Shown here: in pieces, positions 47,629 to 55,734 of the stretch | Layout of the letters: every line of letters starts with the position of its first letter | Numbering within the stretch: position 1 is the first letter of the stretch | Assembly: GCF_009360615.1 (NCBI RefSeq) | Contig: NZ_SPEY01000051.1 | Coordinates: 1 to 64,000 of the forward strand | DNA length: 64,000 bases | DNA from: Comamonas sp. | Lineage (GTDB): Bacteria; Pseudomonadota; Gammaproteobacteria; Burkholderiales; Burkholderiaceae_C | Reading direction: 5' to 3' | Translations under genes and position numbers: made by a program | Notes under the pieces: generated by a model | The model's input: the letters and a program-made list of their open reading frames with translations, nothing else | Database searches by the model: none | What the model was told of the DNA's origin: nothing

Positions 47629-48528
47629 TTACTTGACTTCGTAAGCTTCCATGGGCTTGTCGTTGGGGTGAGCCCACGCATCCTTGGTGGCCGCCGAAAG
47701 TGGCAGGCCCACCTTCACGTTGTTGGGGGGAATCGGCTGCAGGAACCACTTGTCGTACAGCTTGGTCAGCGAACCATCCTTGATCTGACGCACGATGGAG
47801 TCATCCACTGCCTTCTTGAAGGCGGGATCGTCCTTGCGCATCATGCAGGCGATGGGTTCCACCGACAGCACTTCACCCACGATCTTGTAGTCGTTGGGAG
47901 CCTTGGACTTGGAGATATTGGCGGCCAGGATCGAACCGTCCATGATGAAAGCGTCGGCACGCCCGGTTTCCAGCATCAGGAAGCTGTCGGCGTGGTCCTT
48001 GCCCATCACTTCCTTGAAGGTCAGGCCATCGGCGCGCTTGTTCTTGCGCAGGGTCTGAACGGAAGTCGTTCCCGTCGTGGTCACGATGGTCTTGCCGTTC
48101 AGGTCCTTGATGCCGGTGATGCCAGAGTTGGCACGGGTGGCGATACGCACTTCTTCCACATAGGTGGTGAAGGCGAAGGCTGCGTCCTTCTGACGAGCCG
48201 TGTTGTTGGTGGTGGAGCCGCACTCGATGTCCACGGTGCCGTTCTGCACCAGAGGAATACGGTTTTGCGAAGTCACGGGCTGGTACTTCACTTCCAGCGC
48301 TGTCAGGCCCAGTTGCTTCTGGATGTCCTTGAGGATGCGCTCACCCATTTCGGTATGGAAGCCCACATATTTGCCATTGCCCAGCGTATAGCCCAGGCCG
48401 GACGACTCACGCACGCCCAGAGTGACGCTGCCGGTGGACTTGATCTTGGCCAGGGTGTCATTGGCCTGTGCAAACACGGTGCCAGTTGCCAGTGCGGTTA
48501 CGGCGATGGCCAACAAATGCTTCTTCAT
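47629..48528 (-). CDS. gltI: glutamate/aspartate ABC transporter substrate-binding protein
   Basis: 299 residues with a signal peptide (MKKHLLAIAVTALATGTVFA) and the family 3 extracellular binding fold: VTLGVRESSGLGYTLGNGKYVGF, DIECGSTTNNTARQKDAAF, and TTGTTSVQTLRKNKR. The DIECGSTTNNTxR motif is characteristic of GltI-type glutamate/aspartate receptors. It is the first gene of the operon and is followed by the partial terminator. Confidence 0.93.
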   Translation of the reverse strand: MKKHLLAIAVTALATGTVFAQANDTLAKIKSTGSVTLGVRESSGLGYTLGNGKYVGFHTEMGERILKDIQKQLGLTALEVKYQPVTSQNRIPLVQNGTVDIECGSTTNNTARQKDAAFAFTTYVEEVRIATRANSGITGIKDLNGKTIVTTTGTTSVQTLRKNKRADGLTFKEVMGKDHADSFLMLETGRADAFIMDGSILAANISKSKAPNDYKIVGEVLSVEPIACMMRKDDPAFKKAVDDSIVRQIKDGSLTKLYDKWFLQPIPPNNVKVGLPLSAATKDAWAHPNDKPMEAYEVK

Positions 48529-48619
48529 ACGGATCTCCTATTGGTAAGGACCAAAAACGCTTGCCACTCCTTAACGCATCGCCCTTTGTGAGGGTGGACA
48601 GGTTGCGTTAACAAATGTA

Positions 48620-48636
48620 CTGCACACATTGTGCAG
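48620..48636. promoter_or_regulatory. dyad upstream of gltI
   Basis: CTGCACA (48620-48626) and TGTGCAG (48630-48636) around CAT form a perfect inverted repeat about 92 bases before the gltI start. It could be an operator; no regulator is assigned. Confidence 0.4.
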
Positions 48637-48910
48637 TCATGAAGATGGCTGAATTGCAATCATTTCTAAGACTTTTCCCGTAGGGAATTCAGGAAGGCAA
48701 CCACCTACTCACCGCCTCAATCTTGTGTTGCAAAGCAGCACCTCTTTTTGTGCAAGCTGCGAACTCTAATGCTTTCGTGATTTCACAAGCCAATGCCGAT
48801 GGCAAAAATCCTTATGCACAACTTGCATATTCAGTATTAACCCGATGCATAACATTAGGGTTTTCACCAGGAAAATGCCGGAAATCACGACCCGATGGGC
48901 ATACAAGCAA

Positions 48911-48933
48911 AAAAAGGGCCAGTTGGCCCTTTT
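48911..48933 (-). terminator. terminator after the LysR gene
   Basis: AAAGGGCCA and TGGCCCTTT surround GT; the minus strand continues into seven T. It separates the LysR gene from the glt operon. Confidence 0.7.
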
Positions 48934-48958
48934 GGAAGAAAAGCAACACTCGATCAGG

Positions 48959-49909
48959 TTACACAGCCTTGACCTCGCCACCGGCAATCTCGCCCTGCTC
49001 CTTGAGGAAGTTCCAGAGCGCGGCGGCACCCCCCTGGGGGGCATCGCCTGTGGGTTTTTCCCGATAGGCACGCACTTCCATGTCCATCTGAAAACCGGTC
49101 ACCCCCTCGGGCACGGCGCGCACCAGCCGGCCGGACTCCAATTCGCCACGTACTGCGCTGTAGGGTAGAAAGGCCACGCCATGGCCCTCAAGCGCCATGG
49201 CCTTGAGGCCCTCGGCCATGTCGGTTTCATAGACACGCTCCAGGTGCACGGCCTCGGCCGCCTCCTTGAGGATGAGCTCCGTCACGCGGCCCAGATAGGC
49301 GCCAGCGGCGTAACCCAGGTAGGGCAGCGGCTGGCCCTGGCGCCCGGGCAGGACAAAGATGGGGTTTCCGTTCTCGTCCGGCTTGGAGTAGGGAGCCAGA
49401 ACCTCATGCCCGAGGCTCACCATTTCATAGCGCGAAGGGTCCAGCTGGAATGGCTGGGAAGAGTGGTAGTAGGCAATCAGCAGATCGCAGCCACCCTCCA
49501 CGAGGCGCATCACCGCATCGTGCACATTGAGGGCGAACAAACGGCTGCGGAAGGGTCCGAACTTCTCGTGCACGGCCGACACCCAGTTCGGGAAAAACGT
49601 GAACGCCAGCGTATGCGGCACAGCGAAGCCCACCATGCCCTTGCCTGCACTGACGTGGGCGCGCAGCATGGTGCGGGTGCTCTGCAGGGACTGCAGAATC
49701 TCCAGCGCCTGCTCGTACATGGTCTTGCCTGCTGGCGTCAGTCGCGTCGGGTACGAGCTTCTGTCGACCAGATCCGTGCCCGCCCAGGCCTCCAGCGCCT
49801 GGATGCGGCGCGAGAACGCAGGCTGCGTGACGTGGCGCAGCTGGGCCGAGCGGCTGAAACTGCGGGTTTCAGCAAGGCTGACAAAATCTTCAAGCCATTT
49901 GGTTTCCAT
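48959..49909 (-). CDS. LysR family transcriptional regulator
   Basis: 316 residues with the usual N-terminal helix-turn-helix (SFSRSAQLRHVTQPAFSRRIQALEAWAGTDLVDR) and effector domain. It is divergent from the TRAP transporter genes with 424 bases between them, and a terminator separates it from the glt operon, so control of the TRAP genes is more likely than control of glt. Confidence 0.9.
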   Translation of the reverse strand: METKWLEDFVSLAETRSFSRSAQLRHVTQPAFSRRIQALEAWAGTDLVDRSSYPTRLTPAGKTMYEQALEILQSLQSTRTMLRAHVSAGKGMVGFAVPHTLAFTFFPNWVSAVHEKFGPFRSRLFALNVHDAVMRLVEGGCDLLIAYYHSSQPFQLDPSRYEMVSLGHEVLAPYSKPDENGNPIFVLPGRQGQPLPYLGYAAGAYLGRVTELILKEAAEAVHLERVYETDMAEGLKAMALEGHGVAFLPYSAVRGELESGRLVRAVPEGVTGFQMDMEVRAYREKPTGDAPQGGAAALWNFLKEQGEIAGGEVKAV

Positions 49910-50333
49910 AGACTGTCATTATCCGCTGCCCCGCACCAAAGCTGTGCAACGGAGGTCATCCTTGTTGGCGGCTAAACGGGACACCGCACGGACTCGGCGC
50001 CAAGCCCGCCCTACTCTTCAGACCCTAGGGTAATGCCTGCTGCCCGACGTAAGCCATGCGACATAGATACCTTGATAATATTTGCTCACATCTATCCGGT
50101 GTGTCGACTCGCTCCAAGCCGTCCCGGCGCACAACGCCGCGAAGGTCAAGGAACAACATAAGGACTTGCGCAAACAAGAATGCAACAACGGCCAGCCTCC
50201 CGAGGCAATCGTCTTGCCTGAACCCGTTTTGCGTAAGTCATGAACATAAGGGCATTTTCATCGAGTGCGCGCGGATCACGCCATTCTGGCGAGCTGCCCT
50301 GACCCCTGTGTGTTTTTCTGACTTTCCGCGTTC
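49910..50333. other. divergent promoter region between lysR and the TRAP genes
   Basis: 424 bases without a supported gene. AT-richer stretches near 50060-50090 could include a promoter (TTGATA at 50072), but I see no convincing -10 box or LysR dyad. Confidence 0.4.
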
Positions 50334-50897
50334 ATGTCCTCCACTCCTCCCGAGACCGATGGTGCCGCCGATGCCGGCTCGCGCCCGGACGAGCCTCGCT
50401 CCCTGCGCATTGAAGACTGGCTGACCGTGATCATCATGGCCGCCCTGGCCCTGATCACGTTTGCCAATGTGCTGGTGCGCTACTTCACCAATTCTTCTTT
50501 TGCCTGGACCGAGGAAATCTCCGTATTTCTGATGATTTTGCTGGCCCTGGTCGCAGGTTCCGCCGCTGTGGCCCGCAATCAGCATATCCGCATCGAGTTT
50601 TTCTCGGACAGCGGATCCGCCAATCGCCGCAAGGCTCTGGCACGGTTCGGCTCGCTGATGGTGGCGCTGCTGTTTGCCATCATTGCCGTGCTCAGCGTGC
50701 GCGTGGTCTGGGACGACTTCCGCTTCGAGGAGACCTCGCCCGGCATCGGCCTGCCCCAGTGGTGGTATTCGATCTGGCTGCCCGTGGTCTCCGCCCTGAT
50801 CACGCTGCGCGCCATCGGCCTGTTCATCCGCCAGGGCAAGCCCGGCGCCTTCCCTGACGAGCCCGTGGAAAAAGACCACAGCAAGGAGATCGCATGA
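50334..50897 (+). CDS. TRAP transporter small permease (DctQ type)
   Basis: 187 residues with four predicted spans and the DctQ pattern (ITFANVLVRYFTNSSFAWTEEISVFL). It pairs with DctM in the inner membrane. The start has no strong ribosome-binding site. Its stop overlaps the DctM start by four bases. Confidence 0.9.
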   Translation: MSSTPPETDGAADAGSRPDEPRSLRIEDWLTVIIMAALALITFANVLVRYFTNSSFAWTEEISVFLMILLALVAGSAAVARNQHIRIEFFSDSGSANRRKALARFGSLMVALLFAIIAVLSVRVVWDDFRFEETSPGIGLPQWWYSIWLPVVSALITLRAIGLFIRQGKPGAFPDEPVEKDHSKEIA

Positions 50898-52192
50898 TCG
50901 CCACCTTGCTGTTCGTGGCCTTTCTGGGCCTGATGTTCATCGGCGTGCCCATCGGCGCGGCCCTCGGCCTGGCCGGGGCGGCCGCGATTGCCCTGGCCAA
51001 TGCCGATACGCAGTGGTTCGGCCTGCTGGCCGTGCCGCAGAACTTCTACGCCGGACTGGGCAAATATCCGCTGCTGGCGATTCCCATGTTCGTGCTCGTG
51101 GGCTCCATCTTCGATCGCTCGGGCGTTGCGCTGCGGCTGGTGAACTTTGCCGTGGCCATCGTGGGCCGAGGCCCGGGCATGCTGCCGCTGGTGGCGATTG
51201 CCGTGGCCATGTTCCTGGGCGGCATCTCGGGGTCCGGGCCGGCCAATGCGGCGGCCGTGGGCGGCGTGATGATTGCCGCCATGAGCCGCGCGGGCTATCC
51301 CAAGAGCTTCTCCGCCAGCGTGGTCGGAGCGGCCGCAGCGACGGACATCCTGATTCCGCCTTCGGTGGCTTTCATCATCTACTCGGTGCTGGTGCCCGGC
51401 GCTTCGGTGCCGGCCCTTTTCGCGGCCGGCATGGTTCCCGGCGTACTCGCCGGCATTGCGCTCATCATTCCAGCCGTGTGGATGTCGCGCAAGCACAAGA
51501 TGGGTGCGCTCGAAGCCTCCATGCCCCGACCGCCGTTCTGGAGGAGCCTGCGCGAGGCCTCCTGGGGCCTGGCTGCTCCGGTGCTGATCCTGGGGGGCAT
51601 GCGCATGGGCTGGTTCACGCCCACCGAAGCCGCCGTGGTTGCCGTGTTCTACGGGCTGTTCGTCGGCATGGCGATTCACCGCACCATCGGCGTGCGCGAC
51701 CTCTTCCCGATCCTGCGCGAAGCGGGCGAGCTGTCCGCCGTGATCCTTCTGGTGGTGTCGTTGGCCGGCATTTTCGCCTTCTCGCTGTCCACCCTGGGTG
51801 TGATCGATCCTGTGGCCAATGCCATCGTGAATTCCGGTCTCGGCGAATACGGCGTTCTGGGGCTGCTGATCCTGCTGCTGATCACCGTCGGCATGTTCCT
51901 CGACGGCATCTCGATCTTCCTGATCTTTGTGCCGCTGCTGCTGCCCATCATGAATCACTACCACTGGGATCCCGTCTGGTTTGGCGTGATCCTGACGCTC
52001 AAGGTGGCGCTGGGCCAGTTCACGCCGCCACTGGCCGTGAATCTGATGGTCAGTTGCCGCATCGCCGGCGTGCGCATGGAGTCCACCGTGCGCTGGGTGG
52101 GCTGGATGCTGCTGTCCATGTTCGCGGTGATGATTCTGGTCATTGCCTTCCCGCAGCTCGCGCTCTGGCTGCCGGCAAGACTTGGCTATTGA
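50894..52192 (+). CDS. TRAP transporter large permease (DctM type)
   Basis: 432 residues, about twelve spans, with GGISGSGPANAAAVGGVMI, which matches the DctM transport-domain motif. It drives sodium-coupled uptake of carboxylates captured by the DctP protein. Coupled to the DctQ gene by an ATGA overlap; AAGGAGA precedes it. Confidence 0.92.
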   Translation: MIATLLFVAFLGLMFIGVPIGAALGLAGAAAIALANADTQWFGLLAVPQNFYAGLGKYPLLAIPMFVLVGSIFDRSGVALRLVNFAVAIVGRGPGMLPLVAIAVAMFLGGISGSGPANAAAVGGVMIAAMSRAGYPKSFSASVVGAAAATDILIPPSVAFIIYSVLVPGASVPALFAAGMVPGVLAGIALIIPAVWMSRKHKMGALEASMPRPPFWRSLREASWGLAAPVLILGGMRMGWFTPTEAAVVAVFYGLFVGMAIHRTIGVRDLFPILREAGELSAVILLVVSLAGIFAFSLSTLGVIDPVANAIVNSGLGEYGVLGLLILLLITVGMFLDGISIFLIFVPLLLPIMNHYHWDPVWFGVILTLKVALGQFTPPLAVNLMVSCRIAGVRMESTVRWVGWMLLSMFAVMILVIAFPQLALWLPARLGY

Positions 52193-52227
52193 TTCCCGGA
52201 GCGGCTATGCCTGGGCGGCCCCGCCAC

Positions 52228-52310
52228 GCCCCTCTGTTTCGCTGCGCGGGAAAGGGACGACACCAGCGCTGCTGGCGCGGCCAGCTTCGGTCCTTGCGCG
52301 GTGTCCGCGG
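52228..52310. repeat. GC-rich stem-loop repeat, copy D (before dctP)
   Basis: The stretch contains GGGACGACACC (52254-52264) and CTTGCGCGGTGTCC (ending 52306). The same elements, with one base changed in the second, occur in copy E (53430-53518) after dctP. The GGAC...ACC and GGTGTCC ends can pair. Such intergenic elements are common in Comamonadaceae; the role is unknown. Confidence 0.6.
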
Positions 52311-52389
52311 AGATGGGTCATGCATTTTCCATGTGCAATGCATCTAACAAGCAAAGCATTTTTTCGTTTCTGAAAGGGAGACAAACCAA

Positions 52390-53427
52390 ATGAAACTTCG
52401 TACCTTCCTCGCATCCGCCGTGGCGACAGCCGCCGCTCTGGCTTTTGCTTCGCCCCTGGCCATGGCCCAGGCCAAGTACAAGAGCGAATACCGCATGTCC
52501 CTGGTGCTGGGCACGGCCTTCCCCTGGGGCAAGGGCGGCGAGCTGTGGGCCGACAAGGTGCGCGAGCGCACCCAGGGCCGCATCAACATCAAGCTCTACC
52601 CCGGCACCTCGCTGGTGCAAGGCGACCAGACCCGCGAGTTCTCCGCGCTGCGCCAGGGCGTGATCGACATGGCCGTGGGCTCGACCATCAACTGGTCGCC
52701 CCAGGTCAAGTCGCTGAACCTGTTCTCCATGCCCTTCCTCTTCCCCAACTTCAAGGCCGTGGATGCCGTGACCCAGGGCGAAGTGGGCCAGGAAATCTTC
52801 AAGACCCTGGAAAAGAGCGGCGTGGTGCCTCTGGCCTGGGGTGAGAACGGCTACCGCGAAATCTCCAACTCCAAGCACGCCATCAAGACACCTGCCGACC
52901 TCAGGGGCATGAAGATCCGAGTCGTGGGCTCGCCCCTGTTCCTGGACACCTTCACGGCCCTGGGCGCCAACCCCACGCAGATGAGCTGGGCCGATGCCCA
53001 GCCCGCCATGGCCAGCGGCGCCGTGGACGGCCAGGAGAACCCTATTGGCGTGTACATGGCGGCCAAGCTGCAGTCCGTGGGCCAGAAGCATCTGACCATG
53101 TGGGGATATATGAACGATCCGCTGATCTTTGTGGTGAACAAGGACATCTGGAACAGCTGGACACCGGCTGACCAGGCCATCGTCAAGCAAGCCGCGCTGG
53201 ATGCCGCCAAGGAGGAAATCGCCATCGCTCGCAAGGGTCTGGTCGAAGCAGACAAGCCTCTGCTCAAGGACCTGGCCGGCCTGGGCGTGACCGTGACCAC
53301 GCCTAACGCTGCCGAGCGCGAAGCCTTTGTCAAGGCCACGCGCCCCGTGTTCGACAAGTGGAAGAGCCAGATCGGCGCACCGCTGGTCGACAAGGCCGAA
53401 AAGGCCATTGCAGCCAGTCAGAAATAA
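52390..53427 (+). CDS. TRAP transporter substrate-binding protein (DctP type)
   Basis: 345 residues with a signal peptide (FLASAVATAAALAFASPLAMA) and the DctP fold: RMSLVLGTAFPWGKGGELWADKV, the carboxylate-binding arginine in LRGMKIRVVGSPL, and GAVDGQENPIG. An AAGGGAGA site precedes the ATG at 52390. It lies 197 bases after DctM and is flanked by two copies of the GC-rich repeat. The ligand is probably an organic acid. Confidence 0.92.
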   Translation: MKLRTFLASAVATAAALAFASPLAMAQAKYKSEYRMSLVLGTAFPWGKGGELWADKVRERTQGRINIKLYPGTSLVQGDQTREFSALRQGVIDMAVGSTINWSPQVKSLNLFSMPFLFPNFKAVDAVTQGEVGQEIFKTLEKSGVVPLAWGENGYREISNSKHAIKTPADLRGMKIRVVGSPLFLDTFTALGANPTQMSWADAQPAMASGAVDGQENPIGVYMAAKLQSVGQKHLTMWGYMNDPLIFVVNKDIWNSWTPADQAIVKQAALDAAKEEIAIARKGLVEADKPLLKDLAGLGVTVTTPNAAEREAFVKATRPVFDKWKSQIGAPLVDKAEKAIAASQK

Positions 53428-53429
53428 AC

Positions 53430-53518
53430 TCCCCCTGAGCCGCTACGCGGCTTCCCCCTCTCTCTTCGGGAGGGGGACGACACCCTCGCTGCGGGGCGGC
53501 CCTTGCTCGGTGTCCCTC
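53430..53518. repeat. GC-rich stem-loop repeat, copy E (after dctP)
   Basis: Shares GGGACGACACC and CTTGCTCGGTGTCC with copy D. It also contains CCCCCTCTC pairing with GGGAGGGGG just before the shared part. It starts two to three bases after the dctP stop codon. Confidence 0.6.
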
Positions 53519-53555
53519 GCCTTGGGCTGCGCCAGCTGCACGGCGCCGCAGATGG

Positions 53556-53594
53556 TAAAAATCCCCGCACGGCTTGCCGTGGCGGGGATTTTTT
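53556..53594. terminator. bidirectional terminator after dctP
   Basis: ATCCCCGC-ACGG pairs with CCGT-GGCGGGGAT around CTTG (one bulged base), with A-rich and T-rich flanks. It serves dctP and possibly the convergent dehydrogenase gene. Confidence 0.8.
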
Positions 53595-53600
53595 GCTATG

Positions 53601-53690
53601 AATATCAAAGCTACAAGCGCTTTGTATAAGGTATTTTCAATGCCAAATCGTATTGAAATACAACAACATCAAGCGCAAAAAGCTTTCAAT
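53601..53690. repeat. nested-hairpin intergenic repeat, copy C
   Basis: Outer arms AAAGCTACAAGCGCTT and AAGCGCAAAAAGCTTT (imperfect complements) enclose an inner pair GTATTTTCAAT and ATTGAAATAC. The layout matches copies A and B although the sequence is more AT-rich. It lies just after the stop of the 2-hydroxyacid dehydrogenase gene. Confidence 0.65.
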
Positions 53691-53700
53691 TCAATAGCAC

Positions 53701-54642
53701 TCAGATGGGCGAGACCAAGGGCTTGCCATCCAGATGGCAGCGCATATTGGCGATGAAGCGGTCCACCGAGTTCTGCACCGCCTCGGGCGACCAGCCGCCC
53801 ACATGGGGCGTCAGCACCACGGCGTCCAGAGCCATCAGTTCCTGCGGTGGCAGCGGCTCGCTCTCGTAGACGTCCAGCCCGGCACCGGCCAGACGGCCTG
53901 CGCGCACGGCTTCGGCCAGCGCTGCGGTATCGACCACCGAACCGCGAGCGATATTCACCAGCACGCCTTTCTCGCCCAGCGCCTCGAGCACCTCGGCATT
54001 GATCAGATGGCGGGTGCCAGTGCCACCGGGCGTGGCCACCAGCAGCACATCGGCCCAGGTAGCCAGCGCCAGCAGATCGTCAAAGTAGCGGTAGTCGACA
54101 CCCTCGCGCGGCTTGCGGTTGTGATAGCCGACGGGCATGTCGAAGGCGGCAGCGCGCCTGGCGATCTTGGCGCCGATCTGGCCCAGTCCCACGATGCCCA
54201 GGCGCTTGCCCGAGACATTGGCCGGCAGCGGCAGGGCCGAGCGCCAGATGCCGGCGCGCGTGGCCTTGTCCAGCTTGACGATGCCGCGCACCGCGGCGAT
54301 CAGCAGGCCCATGGCGTGGTCGGCCACGCAGTCGTCGTTGGTGCCCACGCCGTTGCCGACGGCAATCCCGTGCGCCTTGGCATGGGCCACATCGATGTTC
54401 TCATAGCCCGCGCCCATGGCGCAGACCAGCGAAAGCCCGGGCATGCGCTGCATCTGCGCGGCCGACAGGCCCGTCGCACCAATCGTGCACACGCATTTCA
54501 CGCGCGCGCCGTGGGCGGCGATTGCGGCCTCGGCCTGATCGGCATCGGGCGCATAGATCACATCAAAGTCGGCAAAGGTCTGCTCCATCTGCTGCAGATG
54601 GGCGGGGACCTGGAGATTCAGAACTAGCAGGGCAGGCTTCAT
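53701..54642 (-). CDS. D-isomer-specific 2-hydroxyacid dehydrogenase
   Basis: 313 residues. GLGQIGAKIARRA is the NAD(P)-binding motif, NIARGSVVD carries the catalytic Arg, E is in YESEPLP and the catalytic His is in LTPHVGG. Members reduce 2-oxoacids such as glyoxylate or hydroxypyruvate to D-2-hydroxyacids. It converges on the TRAP operon; whether it acts on the transported acid is unknown. Confidence 0.88.
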   Translation of the reverse strand: MKPALLVLNLQVPAHLQQMEQTFADFDVIYAPDADQAEAAIAAHGARVKCVCTIGATGLSAAQMQRMPGLSLVCAMGAGYENIDVAHAKAHGIAVGNGVGTNDDCVADHAMGLLIAAVRGIVKLDKATRAGIWRSALPLPANVSGKRLGIVGLGQIGAKIARRAAAFDMPVGYHNRKPREGVDYRYFDDLLALATWADVLLVATPGGTGTRHLINAEVLEALGEKGVLVNIARGSVVDTAALAEAVRAGRLAGAGLDVYESEPLPPQELMALDAVVLTPHVGGWSPEAVQNSVDRFIANMRCHLDGKPLVSPI

Positions 54643-54735
54643 GGCGGGAACGCGGCGCTTTCATGGAAAACGCCTATTTTGAGCAGGCTGCGCCAGCCCT
54701 GCCCGCGCATGGTCAAAACCTGCCCACGTCCTGCA

Positions 54736-55704
54736 TCACAGATCCAGCACCAGACGGCCGGACCTGGCACGCGAGCAGCAAGGCAGGAACTGGTCGTTGG
54801 CCGCCTGCTCGTCTTCGGTCAGATACATGTCGCGGTGATCGGGCTGACCCGAGATGACGCGCGTCAGGCAGGTGCCGCAGACGCCCTGCTCGCACGAGGT
54901 CTGGACGCAGACGCCGATGGACTCCAGCGCCTGCACCACGGTTTGCGCCGGCGTGACGCGCACCACCTGGCCGGTGCTGGCGACTTCCACCTCGAAGCTC
55001 TCGTCGTCGGCACGGTGCTCCACTTCGGCAGCAAAGAATTCATAGTGCAGTTGCTCCGCAGGCCAGCCCGCCGCTCGCGCCGTGTCGAGCACGGCGTCCA
55101 TGAATCCCTTGGGACCGCAGACATACAGATGCTGACCATGGTCTCTTTGCTGCAGCAGCTCGCCCAGTCCCAGCGATGACTTTCCATTCGCGTCATCCAC
55201 ATGGATCTGCGCCTTGTCGGCCCAATGCGCCGCCTCGATGGCCTGGACGAACGCCATACGCTCACGCGAGCGACCACAGTAATGCAAGGCGAAATCCGCA
55301 CCGTCACGCGCCAGTTGGCGGACCATGGCCAGAATCGGCGTGATGCCGATGCCGCCTGCCAGCAGCAAATGCTTGCGGGCCGGCGCATGCAGCTCGAAAT
55401 GGTTGCGCGGGTGGCTGATGGTGATCTGCTGGCCGGCCTGCAGCTGCTCATGCACGGCCGCCGAGCCACCGCGCGAGGCGGGCTCGCGCAGCACGGCAAT
55501 CACATAGCGATCCAGCTCTGCCGGGTCGTTGCTCAGCGAATACTGGCGCACCAGCCCGCCAGGCAGGTGCACATCGATGTGCGAGCCGGCACTGAACGGC
55601 GCAAGGTTGCCGCCGTCCAGGGCCCGCAATTCCAGGCTGCAGATACCGGCTGCCTGCTCCTGCTTGTGCGCAATGCGCACCTCAACCGTGGTTTCACTCT
55701 TCAT
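54736..55704 (-). CDS. VanB-type oxidoreductase (flavin, NAD and [2Fe-2S] domains)
   Basis: 322 residues in the order flavin domain (RQYSLSNDP), NAD domain (GGIGITPILAMVRQL) and C-terminal plant-type [2Fe-2S] ferredoxin (CEQGVCGTC with a fourth Cys in FLPCCSRA). This is the phthalate-dioxygenase-reductase/VanB class that feeds electrons to Rieske oxygenases. It is 30 bases after the first Rieske gene in the same operon, and no other reductase is near VanA, so it may serve both oxygenases. Confidence 0.9.
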   Translation of the reverse strand: MKSETTVEVRIAHKQEQAAGICSLELRALDGGNLAPFSAGSHIDVHLPGGLVRQYSLSNDPAELDRYVIAVLREPASRGGSAAVHEQLQAGQQITISHPRNHFELHAPARKHLLLAGGIGITPILAMVRQLARDGADFALHYCGRSRERMAFVQAIEAAHWADKAQIHVDDANGKSSLGLGELLQQRDHGQHLYVCGPKGFMDAVLDTARAAGWPAEQLHYEFFAAEVEHRADDESFEVEVASTGQVVRVTPAQTVVQALESIGVCVQTSCEQGVCGTCLTRVISGQPDHRDMYLTEDEQAANDQFLPCCSRARSGRLVLDL

Positions 55705-55734
55705 CTCGGGTACTTCTCTTTTGCTTGTGCGTCA

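Larger units (their letters stand above)
48529..48958. other. 430-base promoter region upstream of gltI
   Basis: Between the LysR gene and gltI. It contains the dyad at 48620-48636 and the LysR terminator near 48911-48933. No small gene is supported. Confidence 0.5.

Noticed and set aside
50072..50100. Possible promoter (TTGATA) upstream of the TRAP genes
   Set aside because: No acceptable -10 box at 16-18 bases and over 230 bases from the first gene.
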